Assembly (NCBI RefSeq): GCF_036053395.1
Contig: NZ_CP107942.1
Location: 2,508,501-2,572,500, forward strand
Origin: Actinoplanes sp. NBC_00393
GTDB taxonomy: Bacteria > Actinomycetota > Actinomycetes > Mycobacteriales > Micromonosporaceae
Direction: 5' to 3'
DNA: 64,000 nt
The notes below the pieces were generated by a model. It had not been told where the DNA came from, ran no database searches, and was given only the letters and a program-made list of their open reading frames with translations. A program made the position numbers and the translations under genes. Below, one piece after another: positions 17,939 to 25,468 of the stretch; position 1 is the first letter of the stretch; each line of letters starts with the position of its first letter.

Positions 17939-18421
17939 GTGCGTACGCTGAAGATCTTCGTGGTTCTGCTTCTCGCCGTTGCCGGCCTGGCCGGCTGTGG
18001 TCTCCTCGGCCAGGATTCCGGCCCTTCCGAGGACGAGCAGATCCAGAAGATCCTCGACGAGAACGCGATGTTCACGGTCTTCCTCGACAGCGAGGCCACC
18101 GAAGCGCAGCGCAGGGACGTCGAGGCGTTCCTGCGGGCGCTGCCGGGGTTCACCGGCCTCACCTTCACCGATCACGACGGCGCCTACGAGAAGTTCAAGC
18201 AGGTGTTCTCGGCGCCGCCGGACAGCACGCTGCCGATCGGACCGGAAGCGCTGCCGGAGAGTTTCGAAGTGCGCATGACCGACATCGCGGCCGTCCGGAA
18301 GGTCCGCGACGAGGGCGTGGTGAAGAACCTGCCCGGCGTGCGGGACGTCGTGGTCGCCTGCACCACGGTGCAGGAATGCCGGGAGAAGTACTCCCCGCGA
18401 CCCACCGCGCCGCCGTCCTGA
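17939..18421 (+). CDS. Lipoprotein with FtsX-ectodomain-like fold
   Basis: A 160-residue predicted lipoprotein: basic start, hydrophobic stretch and lipobox LAGC with Cys20. The mature part (FLDSEATEAQRRDVEAFLRA, then YEKFKQVF, ALPESFEVRM and NLPGVRDVVV) matches the extracellular domain of FtsX, the cell-division ABC-like protein that controls peptidoglycan hydrolases. Here the domain stands alone without FtsX transmembrane helices. It lies 11 bp after the amine oxidase, so may be cotranscribed, although its role in polyamine use is not obvious. GTG 17939 is the start. Confidence 0.78.
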   Translation: MRTLKIFVVLLLAVAGLAGCGLLGQDSGPSEDEQIQKILDENAMFTVFLDSEATEAQRRDVEAFLRALPGFTGLTFTDHDGAYEKFKQVFSAPPDSTLPIGPEALPESFEVRMTDIAAVRKVRDEGVVKNLPGVRDVVVACTTVQECREKYSPRPTAPPS

Positions 18422-18467
18422 TCGCCTCAGGTTGCTCTCGGTTCCCGCTGCTGGAATCGTGGCTGTC

Positions 18468-19013
18468 ATGTCTGCACGGGAGATCTTGCAGGCGGTGCTC
18501 GCGTCGGTCGGCGACCCGGCCGGGCGGCCGCGCATCGTGGCGATCGACGGTCACGGCGGCGCCGGCAAGACGACCATCGCGGCCGAACTTGCCGCCAGTG
18601 TCCCGGACGCGGCCGTGGTGCACACCGACGACGTGGCGTGGCACCACTCGTTCTTCGGCTGGTCCGACCTGCTGATCGAGGGCGTCCTCGAACCGCTGCA
18701 CCGCGGCGAGGCGGTGTCCTACCGGCCGCCGGCCTGGGCCGAGCGGGGCCGCGAAGGGGCCATCGAGGTCCCCGCCGGCTGCTCGCTGGTCGTCGTCGAG
18801 GGCACCGGCGCCGCCCGCCGCGAGCTGATGCACCTCGTGGACTTCGTCATCTGGATCGAATCCGACCTGGCTGAGGGCCGGAGGCGCTGCCTGGCCCGCG
18901 ACGGGGACACCCAGGAGGCCCGCGACTTCTGGGACGAGTGGATGCGCGAGGAGACCCCGTTCTACGCCGACCAGCAGCCGTGGCTGCGCGCGGACCTCGT
19001 GCTCTCTGCCTGA
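18468..19013 (+). CDS. Uridine-kinase-like P-loop protein
   Basis: A 181-residue P-loop NTPase with Walker A GHGGAGKTT near residue 25 (IVAIDGHGGAGKTT), then VVHTDDVAWHHSFFGW, VVVEGTGAARRE and a lid-like RCLARDG. This is the layout of small uridine/cytidine-kinase-like proteins, often annotated only as ATP-binding. Start taken at ATG 18468; GTG 18459 is an in-frame alternative. The stop touches the stop of the convergent regulator with no gap. Substrate unknown. Confidence 0.78.
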   Translation: MSAREILQAVLASVGDPAGRPRIVAIDGHGGAGKTTIAAELAASVPDAAVVHTDDVAWHHSFFGWSDLLIEGVLEPLHRGEAVSYRPPAWAERGREGAIEVPAGCSLVVVEGTGAARRELMHLVDFVIWIESDLAEGRRRCLARDGDTQEARDFWDEWMREETPFYADQQPWLRADLVLSA

Positions 19014-19670
19014 TCAGCCGGCCGGGAGGCGTACGCAGCAGCGGCCCGGGCCGGGGTCGAGGACCGGGCGGTACGCAGCTTGCGCGCCCTCGACCATGCC
19101 GCGCAGCAGGTGCAGGTTCAGCCCGCACACCAGGTCGGTGTACTGGCGGGCCAGCCGGTGGAAGGGGCAGTTCGTGAGGACGATGTCGGGGCCGGCCTCG
19201 CGCGGCTCGTAGCCGGTGTCGATCAGCGCGGCGGGCAGGTCCGGGGAGGCGGTGGTGATGGCCAGGCCGGCGTCGTACGCGGTCCGGTGCACGATCTCCC
19301 CGACGTCGGCGCCGGTGTCGATCGCCTCGGTGACGGCTGACGCCAGCAGGTTCGCTGCCAGGTCGTAGCGGCGGTCCGGTACGGAGACCGCGACCTCGTC
19401 CGTGCTGCGGCGATACAGCTTCGCGGGGCGGCCCGCGCCGGGGCCGGTGCGGTCGTGCAGGCGGCGGAACTCGACCGTCAGCAGGCCCTGCTCGGCGAGT
19501 TTGTCCAGGTGACCTGCGGCGATGCGCCGGCTGACGCCGAGGGCCTCCGCGACGGCGTCACGGGTGACCGGGCCGGCAGTGGTGGTCACGAAGTCGAACA
19601 CGGATCGGGTGGTCACGTCGTCGAGGGCGGCGACGGAGGCGATGCGTTCGGTCCGGCTTCGATGTGCCAT
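19014..19670 (-). CDS. SufR-like winged-helix regulator with cysteine-containing C-terminus
   Basis: A 218-residue regulator. The N-terminal winged helix (TRDAVAEALGVSRRIAAGHLDKLAEQGLL) has a DeoR/MarR-like form. The C-terminal half carries TNCPFHRLARQY, LVCGLNLHL and GRCCVRL; four cysteines in such positions are seen in SufR-type regulators, which bind an Fe-S cluster. Cluster binding here is inference. It is divergent from a DoxX-like gene, with three TTTAGAA-type elements between, so it probably represses that gene. Confidence 0.75.
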   Translation of the reverse strand: MAHRSRTERIASVAALDDVTTRSVFDFVTTTAGPVTRDAVAEALGVSRRIAAGHLDKLAEQGLLTVEFRRLHDRTGPGAGRPAKLYRRSTDEVAVSVPDRRYDLAANLLASAVTEAIDTGADVGEIVHRTAYDAGLAITTASPDLPAALIDTGYEPREAGPDIVLTNCPFHRLARQYTDLVCGLNLHLLRGMVEGAQAAYRPVLDPGPGRCCVRLPAG

Positions 19671-19699
19671 TCCGCGATTGTAAATGACGCGGCCATGGA

Positions 19700-19758
19700 C
19701 TTTAGAACAGCGCCGGGCCTACGCTCGCTTCTAAAGAGCACGTATCCGTACTTTAGAA
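19700..19758. promoter_or_regulatory. Three-element operator region between SufR-like and DoxX-like genes
   Basis: CTTTAGAA at 19700-19707, its inverse TTCTAAAG at 19729-19736, and CTTTAGAA again at 19751-19758. The first pair is separated by 21 bp and the second by 14 bp. The last element merges with the AAGGAGGT ribosome site of the doxX-like gene, so a bound regulator would block both transcription and translation start. Function is inferred from position. Confidence 0.6.
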
Positions 19759-19768
19759 GGAGGTGGCC

Positions 19769-20200
19769 ATGGCCACCGCATCCGGCAAGTCGACAGCGCT
19801 GCCGTCACACCGCTTCGGCGAACCGTCCAGGCAGGCGTTCCTGCTGCTCCGGAGCTTGTTCACGATCGCGCCCATCCTGTTCGGGCTGGACAAGTTCGTC
19901 AATCTGCTCACCGACTGGCCCGGCTACCTCGCACCCTGGATCGATCAACTCGTTCCGGGCACGGCACAACAGGCGATGTACGCCGTCGGCGTCATCGAGA
20001 TCGTCGCCGGGTTGCTCGTCGCGATCCGGCCGCGCTGGGGCGCCCTGGTGGTCGCGGCCTGGCTCGCCGGGATCATCATCAACCTGCTGATCCTCGGCGC
20101 GTACTACGACGTGGCCCTCCGTGACTTCGGCCTGCTCGGCGCGGCGCTCGCCCTGTTCCTGCTGGCCTCCGACGCCGACAACCGAAGGACTGCGCCGTGA
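19769..20200 (+). CDS. DoxX-like membrane protein
   Basis: A 143-residue protein with four hydrophobic segments (LLRSLFTIAPILFGLDKFVNLL, the second around AVGVIEIVAGLLVAI, the third WGALVVAAWLAGIIINLL, the fourth LLGAALALFLLA). DoxX-family proteins sit in the membrane and are often tied to redox or thiol stress. ATG 19769 is chosen over GTG 19763 because AAGGAGGT ends 4 nt before the ATG. Its stop overlaps a short downstream frame by GTGA. Likely controlled by the divergent SufR-like gene. Confidence 0.82.
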   Translation: MATASGKSTALPSHRFGEPSRQAFLLLRSLFTIAPILFGLDKFVNLLTDWPGYLAPWIDQLVPGTAQQAMYAVGVIEIVAGLLVAIRPRWGALVVAAWLAGIIINLLILGAYYDVALRDFGLLGAALALFLLASDADNRRTAP

Positions 20201-20316
20201 GCCGCCGTGTCATCAGGACCGTGGCTGTCACCGTGCCGGCGGCCTGCCTGCTCATCGCCGCCACGGGTTCGCCCGCGCCGCCGGCCGCCCCTACGTCCGG
20301 TATGCCTCCGGCCTGA
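20197..20316 (+). CDS. Possible 39-residue exported peptide coupled to doxX
   Basis: GTG at 20197 overlaps the DoxX stop (GTGA) and opens a 39-codon frame: basic start VSRRVIRTV, a hydrophobic core VPAACLLIAATG, then a Pro/Ala-rich tail. This looks like a signal peptide or lipoprotein stub. It may be a real small secreted peptide or the truncated start of a lost gene, since the next 140 bp hold no clear coding sequence. Confidence 0.35.
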   Translation: MSRRVIRTVAVTVPAACLLIAATGSPAPPAAPTSGMPPA

Positions 20317-20460
20317 AGTGGACCGGCGGATGCCTCTCACGATCGGGATCCAGCGAACCACCGACGATGAGACGCCGCAGCGGGCTCTGAACATCTACCC
20401 CGAGAGCGCCGGTCCGCGCCGAGCAACGCCCGGGTCGTCACCGCCTCCGGGTGTCGACGG

Positions 20461-21186
20461 TCAGCGCATTGCTGTGGGGTCGGGCGGGAAGAGGTCGTGC
20501 CCGGCCCACGGGTCGACCGCGTCGGGATAGGCGGGACTCGCAGCATCCGGCTCGACGCGGGTTGGATCCAGGGCCGGCCGGCGGGGCTCTACACGGGTCG
20601 GCTCCAGAGGCGGCCGGGTGGAGGCGGGCTTCGCCGGGGCCGGCTCGGCGGCAGGGGCGGGCTTCGCCGGGGCCGGCTCGGCGGCAGAGGCGGGGGCGGC
20701 CAGCAGTCTCGCGGCGTTGGCGCGCTCCGAGTTGAGCCGGGCCCGGGCCGCAGCGAAGAACGGGCCGGTCAGCCCGGCGAGTGGCTCCTGCTGCCAGTGG
20801 GACAGCGCACGCCGTACCTCCTCGGTGCCCTCGCCCCGGTCGCGCGCCCTGGCCAGCGAAGCCCGGAACTGGTCGGCGTCGACCGTGCTGTCGCTGACCC
20901 GGAGCACGTAGCCGCGGTCGGTCAGCGCCAGCAGGGACGTGCGGGCCGGGTCCAGAGCGCGGCGCAGGCCGCCGATGTATCGCTGCACCACGTCGACGCC
21001 GTTCTCCGGCGGGTCGCCGTTCCAGAGCGTGGTGACGATCTCGTGCAGCGGCACCGGCCGGCCGGCGTTCAGCAGCAGGAGGGCGAGCAGTGCCCGTTGT
21101 TTGACCGGCCCGAGATCCACCTCTTCGGCGCCCCGGTATGCGCGGACCGGGCCGAGGATCTCGAACCGCAGCGCGCCGTCGGTCAT
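20461..21186 (-). CDS. SARP-type regulator, short form with repeat tail
   Basis: About 241 residues. The N-terminal OmpR-like winged helix (LRFEILGPVRAYRGAEEVDLG, then ALLALLLLNAGRPVPLHEIVTTLW) is typical of AfsR/SARP activators of secondary metabolism and is followed by the first part of a BTAD domain (DADQFRASLARARDRG, ALSHWQQEPLAGL). The BTAD stops early, after about 170 residues, and is replaced by a Pro/Ala/Glu-rich tail with two copies of AEPAPAKPAPA encoded by a 33-bp repeat. A normal SARP is about 250-280 residues with a complete BTAD, so this is an altered member. No biosynthetic genes lie beside it. GTG 21192 is an alternative start. Confidence 0.75.
   Translation of the reverse strand: MTDGALRFEILGPVRAYRGAEEVDLGPVKQRALLALLLLNAGRPVPLHEIVTTLWNGDPPENGVDVVQRYIGGLRRALDPARTSLLALTDRGYVLRVSDSTVDADQFRASLARARDRGEGTEEVRRALSHWQQEPLAGLTGPFFAAARARLNSERANAARLLAAPASAAEPAPAKPAPAAEPAPAKPASTRPPLEPTRVEPRRPALDPTRVEPDAASPAYPDAVDPWAGHDLFPPDPTAMR
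20624..20687. repeat. 33-bp tandem direct repeat inside the SARP gene
   Basis: Two near-identical units begin at 20624 and 20657 (31 matching bases, period 33) and encode the 11-residue unit AEPAPAKPAPA in the C-terminal tail of the SARP protein. The in-frame period means copy number can change without breaking the gene. Confidence 0.8.
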
Positions 21187-21239
21187 CGTCACGTCCCCAT
21201 TGAGCAGCAGTTTCCGCGCAGCAGCATAGCGCCGGTGCG

Positions 21240-21602
21240 TCAGGGCCTTGCTGCGCGGAGGGCTTCGTCGAGCGAGGCGAACCGGCTGATGGAACTGATC
21301 GCACCGTCGCGGGTCCGGAACAGCGTCGCCACCCGCGCCGCGTCGCTTCCGGGCCAGGTCGCCTCCTGTTCGACGACCGCGGTGGCGTCGTCGACGGGGT
21401 GGGTGGACAGCGGCCGCATCCGGATCCCGGACGTGGTGATCCAGTCGGCGAACTCGGCGGCGGTGATGCGCTGGATGCCCCGGGGGCCGGCAACTTCCAC
21501 CGGATCGGTGACCAGTTTCTGCGCGGCGACCAGATCGCGCTGGTTGACCGCCTCGTGCCAGGCAGTGATCAGCATGGCAGACTTCTCGTATGCGTTCTGC
21601 AT
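21240..21602 (-). CDS. NTF2-like / SnoaL-fold small protein
   Basis: A 120-residue protein with the pattern of an NTF2-like cone fold: ITAWHEAVNQRDLVAAQKLVTDPVEV, then GIQRITAAEFADWIT and a strand-rich C-terminus (DDATAVVEQEATWP, RVATLFRTRDG, ISRFASLDEAL). Such proteins are small-ligand binders or enzymes of many kinds, so no reaction is assigned. ATG 21602 is the start. It is divergent from a MarR gene with a 17-bp inverted repeat between, making it the probable MarR target. Confidence 0.72.
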   Translation of the reverse strand: MQNAYEKSAMLITAWHEAVNQRDLVAAQKLVTDPVEVAGPRGIQRITAAEFADWITTSGIRMRPLSTHPVDDATAVVEQEATWPGSDAARVATLFRTRDGAISSISRFASLDEALRAARP

Positions 21603-21611
21603 GCGGCCAGC

Positions 21612-21628
21612 GTATGCGATGCGCATAC
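21612..21628. promoter_or_regulatory. Probable MarR operator
   Basis: Perfect inverted repeat GTATGCG-ATG-CGCATAC in the 42-bp gap between the divergent NTF2-like and MarR genes. A related GTATGCG half-site lies at 21588-21594, inside the start of the NTF2-like gene. Confidence 0.65.
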
Positions 21629-21644
21629 CAAGCGGGAGGGTGAC

Positions 21645-22076
21645 GTGCAGCTCAGCGGACAGACGTTGTTCGCCTTCGTACGCTTCTGGTCGCGGCGATG
21701 GACCGGCAACGGCACAGGGCCGGACGCGCAGCGCGGGCGCGACGTGATGGTGCTCGAAGCAGTGCACGCCCTCACCCGGCGCAACGCCCCCACGTCGATC
21801 AACGAGGTGGCTCGCGAGCTCGGGCTGGACCAGTCCGGAGCGAGCCGCATGGTGACCCACGCCGAGAAGGAAGGCCTGGTCACCCGGCACGCCCCGGGCC
21901 GTATCGGCGTCCCGTCGGCGATCGTCAACACGCCCGCCGGCGAAGAGCTGCTCCGTCAGGCTCACGCATGGCAGGACGAGACGCTGCGTACCCTCACCGC
22001 CGACTGGCCACAGGAGGATGTCGTCACCCTGCTGACCCTGATGAACCGCCTGGTGGAAGCCCAGAATCGGCGATAG
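21645..22076 (+). CDS. MarR-family transcriptional regulator
   Basis: A 143-residue MarR-type protein. The winged helix is at about residues 38-90 (TSINEVARELGLDQSGASRMVTHAEKEGLVTR), flanked by dimerisation helices. GTG 21645 (VQLSGQTLFAFVRFW) follows GGGAGGG by 4 nt. Divergent from the NTF2-like gene across an inverted repeat. Its stop abuts the stop of the convergent DUF2293 gene. Confidence 0.87.
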   Translation: MQLSGQTLFAFVRFWSRRWTGNGTGPDAQRGRDVMVLEAVHALTRRNAPTSINEVARELGLDQSGASRMVTHAEKEGLVTRHAPGRIGVPSAIVNTPAGEELLRQAHAWQDETLRTLTADWPQEDVVTLLTLMNRLVEAQNRR

Positions 22077-23126
22077 TCAGCGCCAGCGCTCCAGGACGCG
22101 GTCGATCTCCGGGCGGATCCGGGCGCGGGCCTCGTCGCGTGGCACGCCGGTCATGAGCAGCTCGTCGTACGCCGTGTCCTCATGCCGCACCGAAGCCACC
22201 ACCGCGCGGGTGACCGCGTCCGGATCCAATGCCCGCCCGGCAGCGCTGCGCCCGACCCGCCCGCTGCCGCGCACTGCGGCATGCGCGCTGATCGCTGCCG
22301 CGCGCGGCGGCGGACAGCCCGGGAACAGCCGGCCGATGGCCGCGGCCAGCTCCTCCTGGAACTGTTCGTCGGCGACCTCCCGCCGCTGCCGGTCGCGTTC
22401 CCGGCGACGGGCCCGCGCCTCCTCGTCCGACAGGCACTGCTGCTCGGCCTCCTCGACGGCCGCCTCCTCGACCAGCAGCCCCTGCCGCTCGTACCGCTTG
22501 CGGGACCGGTTGAACCGCACCACCACCGCCGACAGCCGGCTGGCCTTCTTGGCCCGCCGGGTCAGCGCCGCGTCGCCGGCCGGCAGGAACACCAGATGAT
22601 CAAAATCCACGCAGGCCAGGCAGGTCGGTCCGGCATCCTCCATCATGAGCAACTCGGCATCCGTACGCCCGCAGCCCGCGCACGTGAACTCCTTGAGCGC
22701 CTGCATCACCACCAGATCCGGCGCCTTGCTCTGCCGGGCGGTCAGCCGGTCCCGCTGCTGTTCCGGCAGGTCAGCCGGCATCCAATGGGTGCGGTAGGCG
22801 GCCTCCAGCGCCGGATCGCCCGCGGCGGTGAACTGCAACGGCCGCCGGTCGCGGGTGGCCGCCGGATACTCGACCTCGCCGGCTCGCAGGTCACGGCTCT
22901 TCACCCAGCGGTGGAACACCTCGAGCGCGTCGGCCAGCCGGTCGGCCGAGACCGCCGCGACCGCTTCCAGATGCGGCACCCGGCCCTGCCGCCAGTCCGT
23001 GACCAGCCCGGGCGGCACCCAGCCCAACCCGGTGAGCACGTCGAGCGGGCTGACCTGCCGCCCGCGCGTGAGCGCCTGCTCGGCGGCGGTCACCACCCGT
23101 CGTTCCAGCTTCGTGGTGGCCTGCAT
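22077..23126 (-). CDS. DUF2293 domain protein with zinc-finger-like motif
   Basis: A 349-residue protein of unknown function. The C-terminal DUF2293 domain is clear (LFPGCPPPRAAAISAHAAVRG, then GRALDPDAVTRAVVASVRHEDTAYDELLM). A central CAGC...CLAC arrangement (about residues 148-170) could bind zinc, and a long charged, helical segment rich in Arg and Glu joins the two and may be a coiled coil. Cytoplasmic. Seen widely in actinomycetes without an assigned role. Confidence 0.8.
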   Translation of the reverse strand: MQATTKLERRVVTAAEQALTRGRQVSPLDVLTGLGWVPPGLVTDWRQGRVPHLEAVAAVSADRLADALEVFHRWVKSRDLRAGEVEYPAATRDRRPLQFTAAGDPALEAAYRTHWMPADLPEQQRDRLTARQSKAPDLVVMQALKEFTCAGCGRTDAELLMMEDAGPTCLACVDFDHLVFLPAGDAALTRRAKKASRLSAVVVRFNRSRKRYERQGLLVEEAAVEEAEQQCLSDEEARARRRERDRQRREVADEQFQEELAAAIGRLFPGCPPPRAAAISAHAAVRGSGRVGRSAAGRALDPDAVTRAVVASVRHEDTAYDELLMTGVPRDEARARIRPEIDRVLERWR

Positions 23127-23137
23127 GGACGCCGATG

Positions 23138-24097
23138 CTACCGACCGAGCGTGCGCACCGCGGACATCAGCAGACGCCAGAAGGCGTCCACATCCAGACC
23201 TACCGCGATGTCCGCCTCCGGGTTGCGCCCGGAGCGGCGATGCAGGTCGACGACGGTGGCACCACGGGTGTACGTCCCGACGAGCTCAACCGCGACCGGC
23301 GCCGTGACCGTGCGCACGATCGACGCGTCGATGACCTGCGCCACGGCGATCGGATCGTGCACCGGGGGATGCTCGAAGCCGAACACCCGCCGGTACGTGC
23401 TCGCGAAGAACGTCATCAGCTCCGCGCACATGTCACCCAGCCGGGTGCCCAGCCCGCGGAACTCGGCGATGATCTCGTCGGTCGCCAGCGCCTGGTGCGT
23501 GACGTTCAAGCCGATCATCGTGGCCGGCACTCCGGAACGAAGCACGATGTCGGCCGCCTCCGGGTCGGTGACGATGTTGAACTCCCCGTACGGCGTGGTG
23601 TTGCCCCGCTCCGTCGAGCCGCCCATGAACACGATCCGGCTGATGCGCGGCACGACCGGCGGGTGGCTGCGCAGCAGCAGGGCGACGTTGGTAAGCGGCC
23701 CGGTGGCGATCAGCGTGACCGGCTCGGCCGAGTCCGCGATCAGCCGGCGCATCAGTTCGACCGCGTGCACGCCCGCGAGCTCGCCGACCGGTACGTCCAG
23801 CTCCGGCCCGTCCAGCCCGGACGCCCCATGGATGTCCTCGGCCACAGTGAGCTCGCCGACCAGCGGCCGGTCGCAGCCGGCCGCGACCGGGACGCCGGTG
23901 ACCCCGGCCAGCGCGAGGACCTTCAGCGCGTTCCGGGTCGTCTTCTCGAGCGTCTGATTGCCGGCGACCGTGGTGACGCCGAGCAGGCGTACCCGGGCGT
24001 CGCCGGCGGCCAGCAGCAGTGCCAGCGCGTCGTCGTGCCCCGGGTCGCAGTCCACGATGATCGGCCGAGCCGCGAAGTCACCCACAGGAATGACCAT
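23138..24097 (-). CDS. Inosine-uridine-preferring nucleoside hydrolase
   Basis: A 319-residue nucleoside hydrolase. The N-terminal calcium-binding signature IIVDCDPGHDDALAL is intact, followed by GVTTVAGNQTLEKTTRNAL, LIATGPLTNVALLLRSHP and the substrate-loop PYGEFNIVTDPEAADIVL; His in VHDPIAVAQVI is the expected catalytic-site residue. Cleaves ribonucleosides to base and ribose in purine or pyrimidine salvage. ATG 24097 is preferred; it lies where the conserved sequence starts. Divergent from a small unknown gene with a 34-bp gap. Confidence 0.92.
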   Translation of the reverse strand: MVIPVGDFAARPIIVDCDPGHDDALALLLAAGDARVRLLGVTTVAGNQTLEKTTRNALKVLALAGVTGVPVAAGCDRPLVGELTVAEDIHGASGLDGPELDVPVGELAGVHAVELMRRLIADSAEPVTLIATGPLTNVALLLRSHPPVVPRISRIVFMGGSTERGNTTPYGEFNIVTDPEAADIVLRSGVPATMIGLNVTHQALATDEIIAEFRGLGTRLGDMCAELMTFFASTYRRVFGFEHPPVHDPIAVAQVIDASIVRTVTAPVAVELVGTYTRGATVVDLHRRSGRNPEADIAVGLDVDAFWRLLMSAVRTLGR

Positions 24098-24131
24098 AGA
24101 ACGGGGACGACGTTGTGTACGGTCGCTCCCC

Positions 24132-24461
24132 ATGGAGATGGATCAGCAGACCCGTCAGGCGGTGCTGGCGGCGGCGCGCCTGTCGCTGGCGCAGTGGACG
24201 CATCAGCTCGGCGCCGCCGGGATGGAGGCGATGCGCCTGGTGCCCGGCCTGGCCGCCGCGGTGGATCAGCACGTCGCGCAGATCAGAGAGACGATCGGCC
24301 GGGTACGCCCGGACACCCTCGCCGCCTACGCGGACGGGGTCGCCGACACCGTCACCGCCAAAGGCTGGAGCGCCGACGAGACGAAGGCCGGCTGGCATCG
24401 TGCCTCATGGCCGTCCCTGCATCTGCTGGCCATATGCGTGCTGGCCGAAACCACTGCGTGA
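24132..24461 (+). CDS. Small conserved actinobacterial protein (DUF6401-like)
   Basis: A 109-residue helical protein without signal or membrane segment. ARLSLAQWTHQLGAAGMEAMRLVPGLAAAVDQHVAQIRE resembles (in parts) the DUF6401 family found near natural-product genes; LAAYADGVADTVTAKGW is also typical. Function unknown. ATG 24132 is the first in-frame start after the divergent nucleoside hydrolase. Family assignment is from memory of the pattern and needs a profile search. Confidence 0.62.
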   Translation: MEMDQQTRQAVLAAARLSLAQWTHQLGAAGMEAMRLVPGLAAAVDQHVAQIRETIGRVRPDTLAAYADGVADTVTAKGWSADETKAGWHRASWPSLHLLAICVLAETTA

Positions 24462-24497
24462 CGCGACGGTTCCGGCCAGCGGTTCGGGCAGACCCGG

Positions 24498-25289
24498 TCA
24501 GTCGACCGTCCGGCGGCCCTGCTCGTGCGGCAGGTCGGCCTCGATGCGCTCCTTGCGCACCTCGGCGCTGACGGTCTCCTCGTCGGTGACGCTCTCCTTG
24601 CCGAGACGCACCCGCTCCACCGGCACGGTCTCGGTGTCGACCACCGGCCGCTCGGCGTGCAGGGTCACCTCATGCTCGGACTCGGTCAGATCCGGCCCGG
24701 AGAAGGCCGCGCCACGGTTGGCCTCGGTGATCGGCTCCCGCTCGAGGCGCACCTCCTCGCGCTCGACCGGCACGTTGACCTGCTGCTGCTCGCTCACCAC
24801 GTACTTGCGCAGCCGGGCCCGGCCGGCCTCTTCGCGCTCGGTGCCGGTCTGCAGCCGCTCCTCCGAGCGGGTCATCGCGTCCGCACCGGTGACGTCCGTG
24901 TCCCCGGTGGTCGTACGCCGGTAGTTGGCGTCCCCGGCGGCGGCGCCGGCCTGGTATGCCTCTGAGCTGTCCGCCCAGCTCATGCCGTAGTACTCGTACA
25001 GCCGCTCGACGTCGTCGCGCAGCAGCGGCTCGTCGTCGGAGGCGTCCACGTTCGGCGCGTCCTTCACCTTCGCCTTGTCGAACGGCACCACGAGCCGGTC
25101 GCCCTGCAGGTCCGCCTCGTCCAGCGGGACCAGCGACTCGTTCATGCCGAACAGTCCGGTGTTGACACTGGCCCAGGATGGCCGGCCGGTGCCGTCGTGC
25201 CAGATCTGGCCGACGCTGCCGATCTTGTCGCCCTCGGGGTCGTACACGTTGCGGCCGGAGAGCGTGTGAATCTGGTCGATGGTGATCAT
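24498..25289 (-). CDS. PRC-barrel / DUF2382 stress protein (paralogue 1)
   Basis: A 263-residue soluble protein: N-terminal PRC barrel (NVYDPEGDKIGSVGQIWHD, then NESLVPLDEADLQGDRLVVPFDK) and C-terminal DUF2382 (TRSEERLQTGTE, VREEVRLEREP-like stretches, TVPVERVRLGKESV), the YsnF/AvaK layout of general-stress proteins. ATG 25289 is used because AAAGGAGA lies 7 nt upstream and the paralogue begins at the same aligned residue. The acidic linker differs from paralogue 2. Divergent from it across a 179-bp gap. Confidence 0.88.
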   Translation of the reverse strand: MITIDQIHTLSGRNVYDPEGDKIGSVGQIWHDGTGRPSWASVNTGLFGMNESLVPLDEADLQGDRLVVPFDKAKVKDAPNVDASDDEPLLRDDVERLYEYYGMSWADSSEAYQAGAAAGDANYRRTTTGDTDVTGADAMTRSEERLQTGTEREEAGRARLRKYVVSEQQQVNVPVEREEVRLEREPITEANRGAAFSGPDLTESEHEVTLHAERPVVDTETVPVERVRLGKESVTDEETVSAEVRKERIEADLPHEQGRRTVD

Positions 25290-25468
25290 CAGGGGGTCTC
25301 CTTTCGTTCGGTACGCCCCACCACTACCCACCGGATTTTCGGCCATGCAGGAACATTCGAAGAATCCGAGTCTTTCACCCATGACAAGGAAAATCTTCAC
25401 CGCGCAGGTGATACCGCCGGTATCGCGGGTAACGAGGCGGCGGAGCGGTATTCATGGAGGGGAAAACG

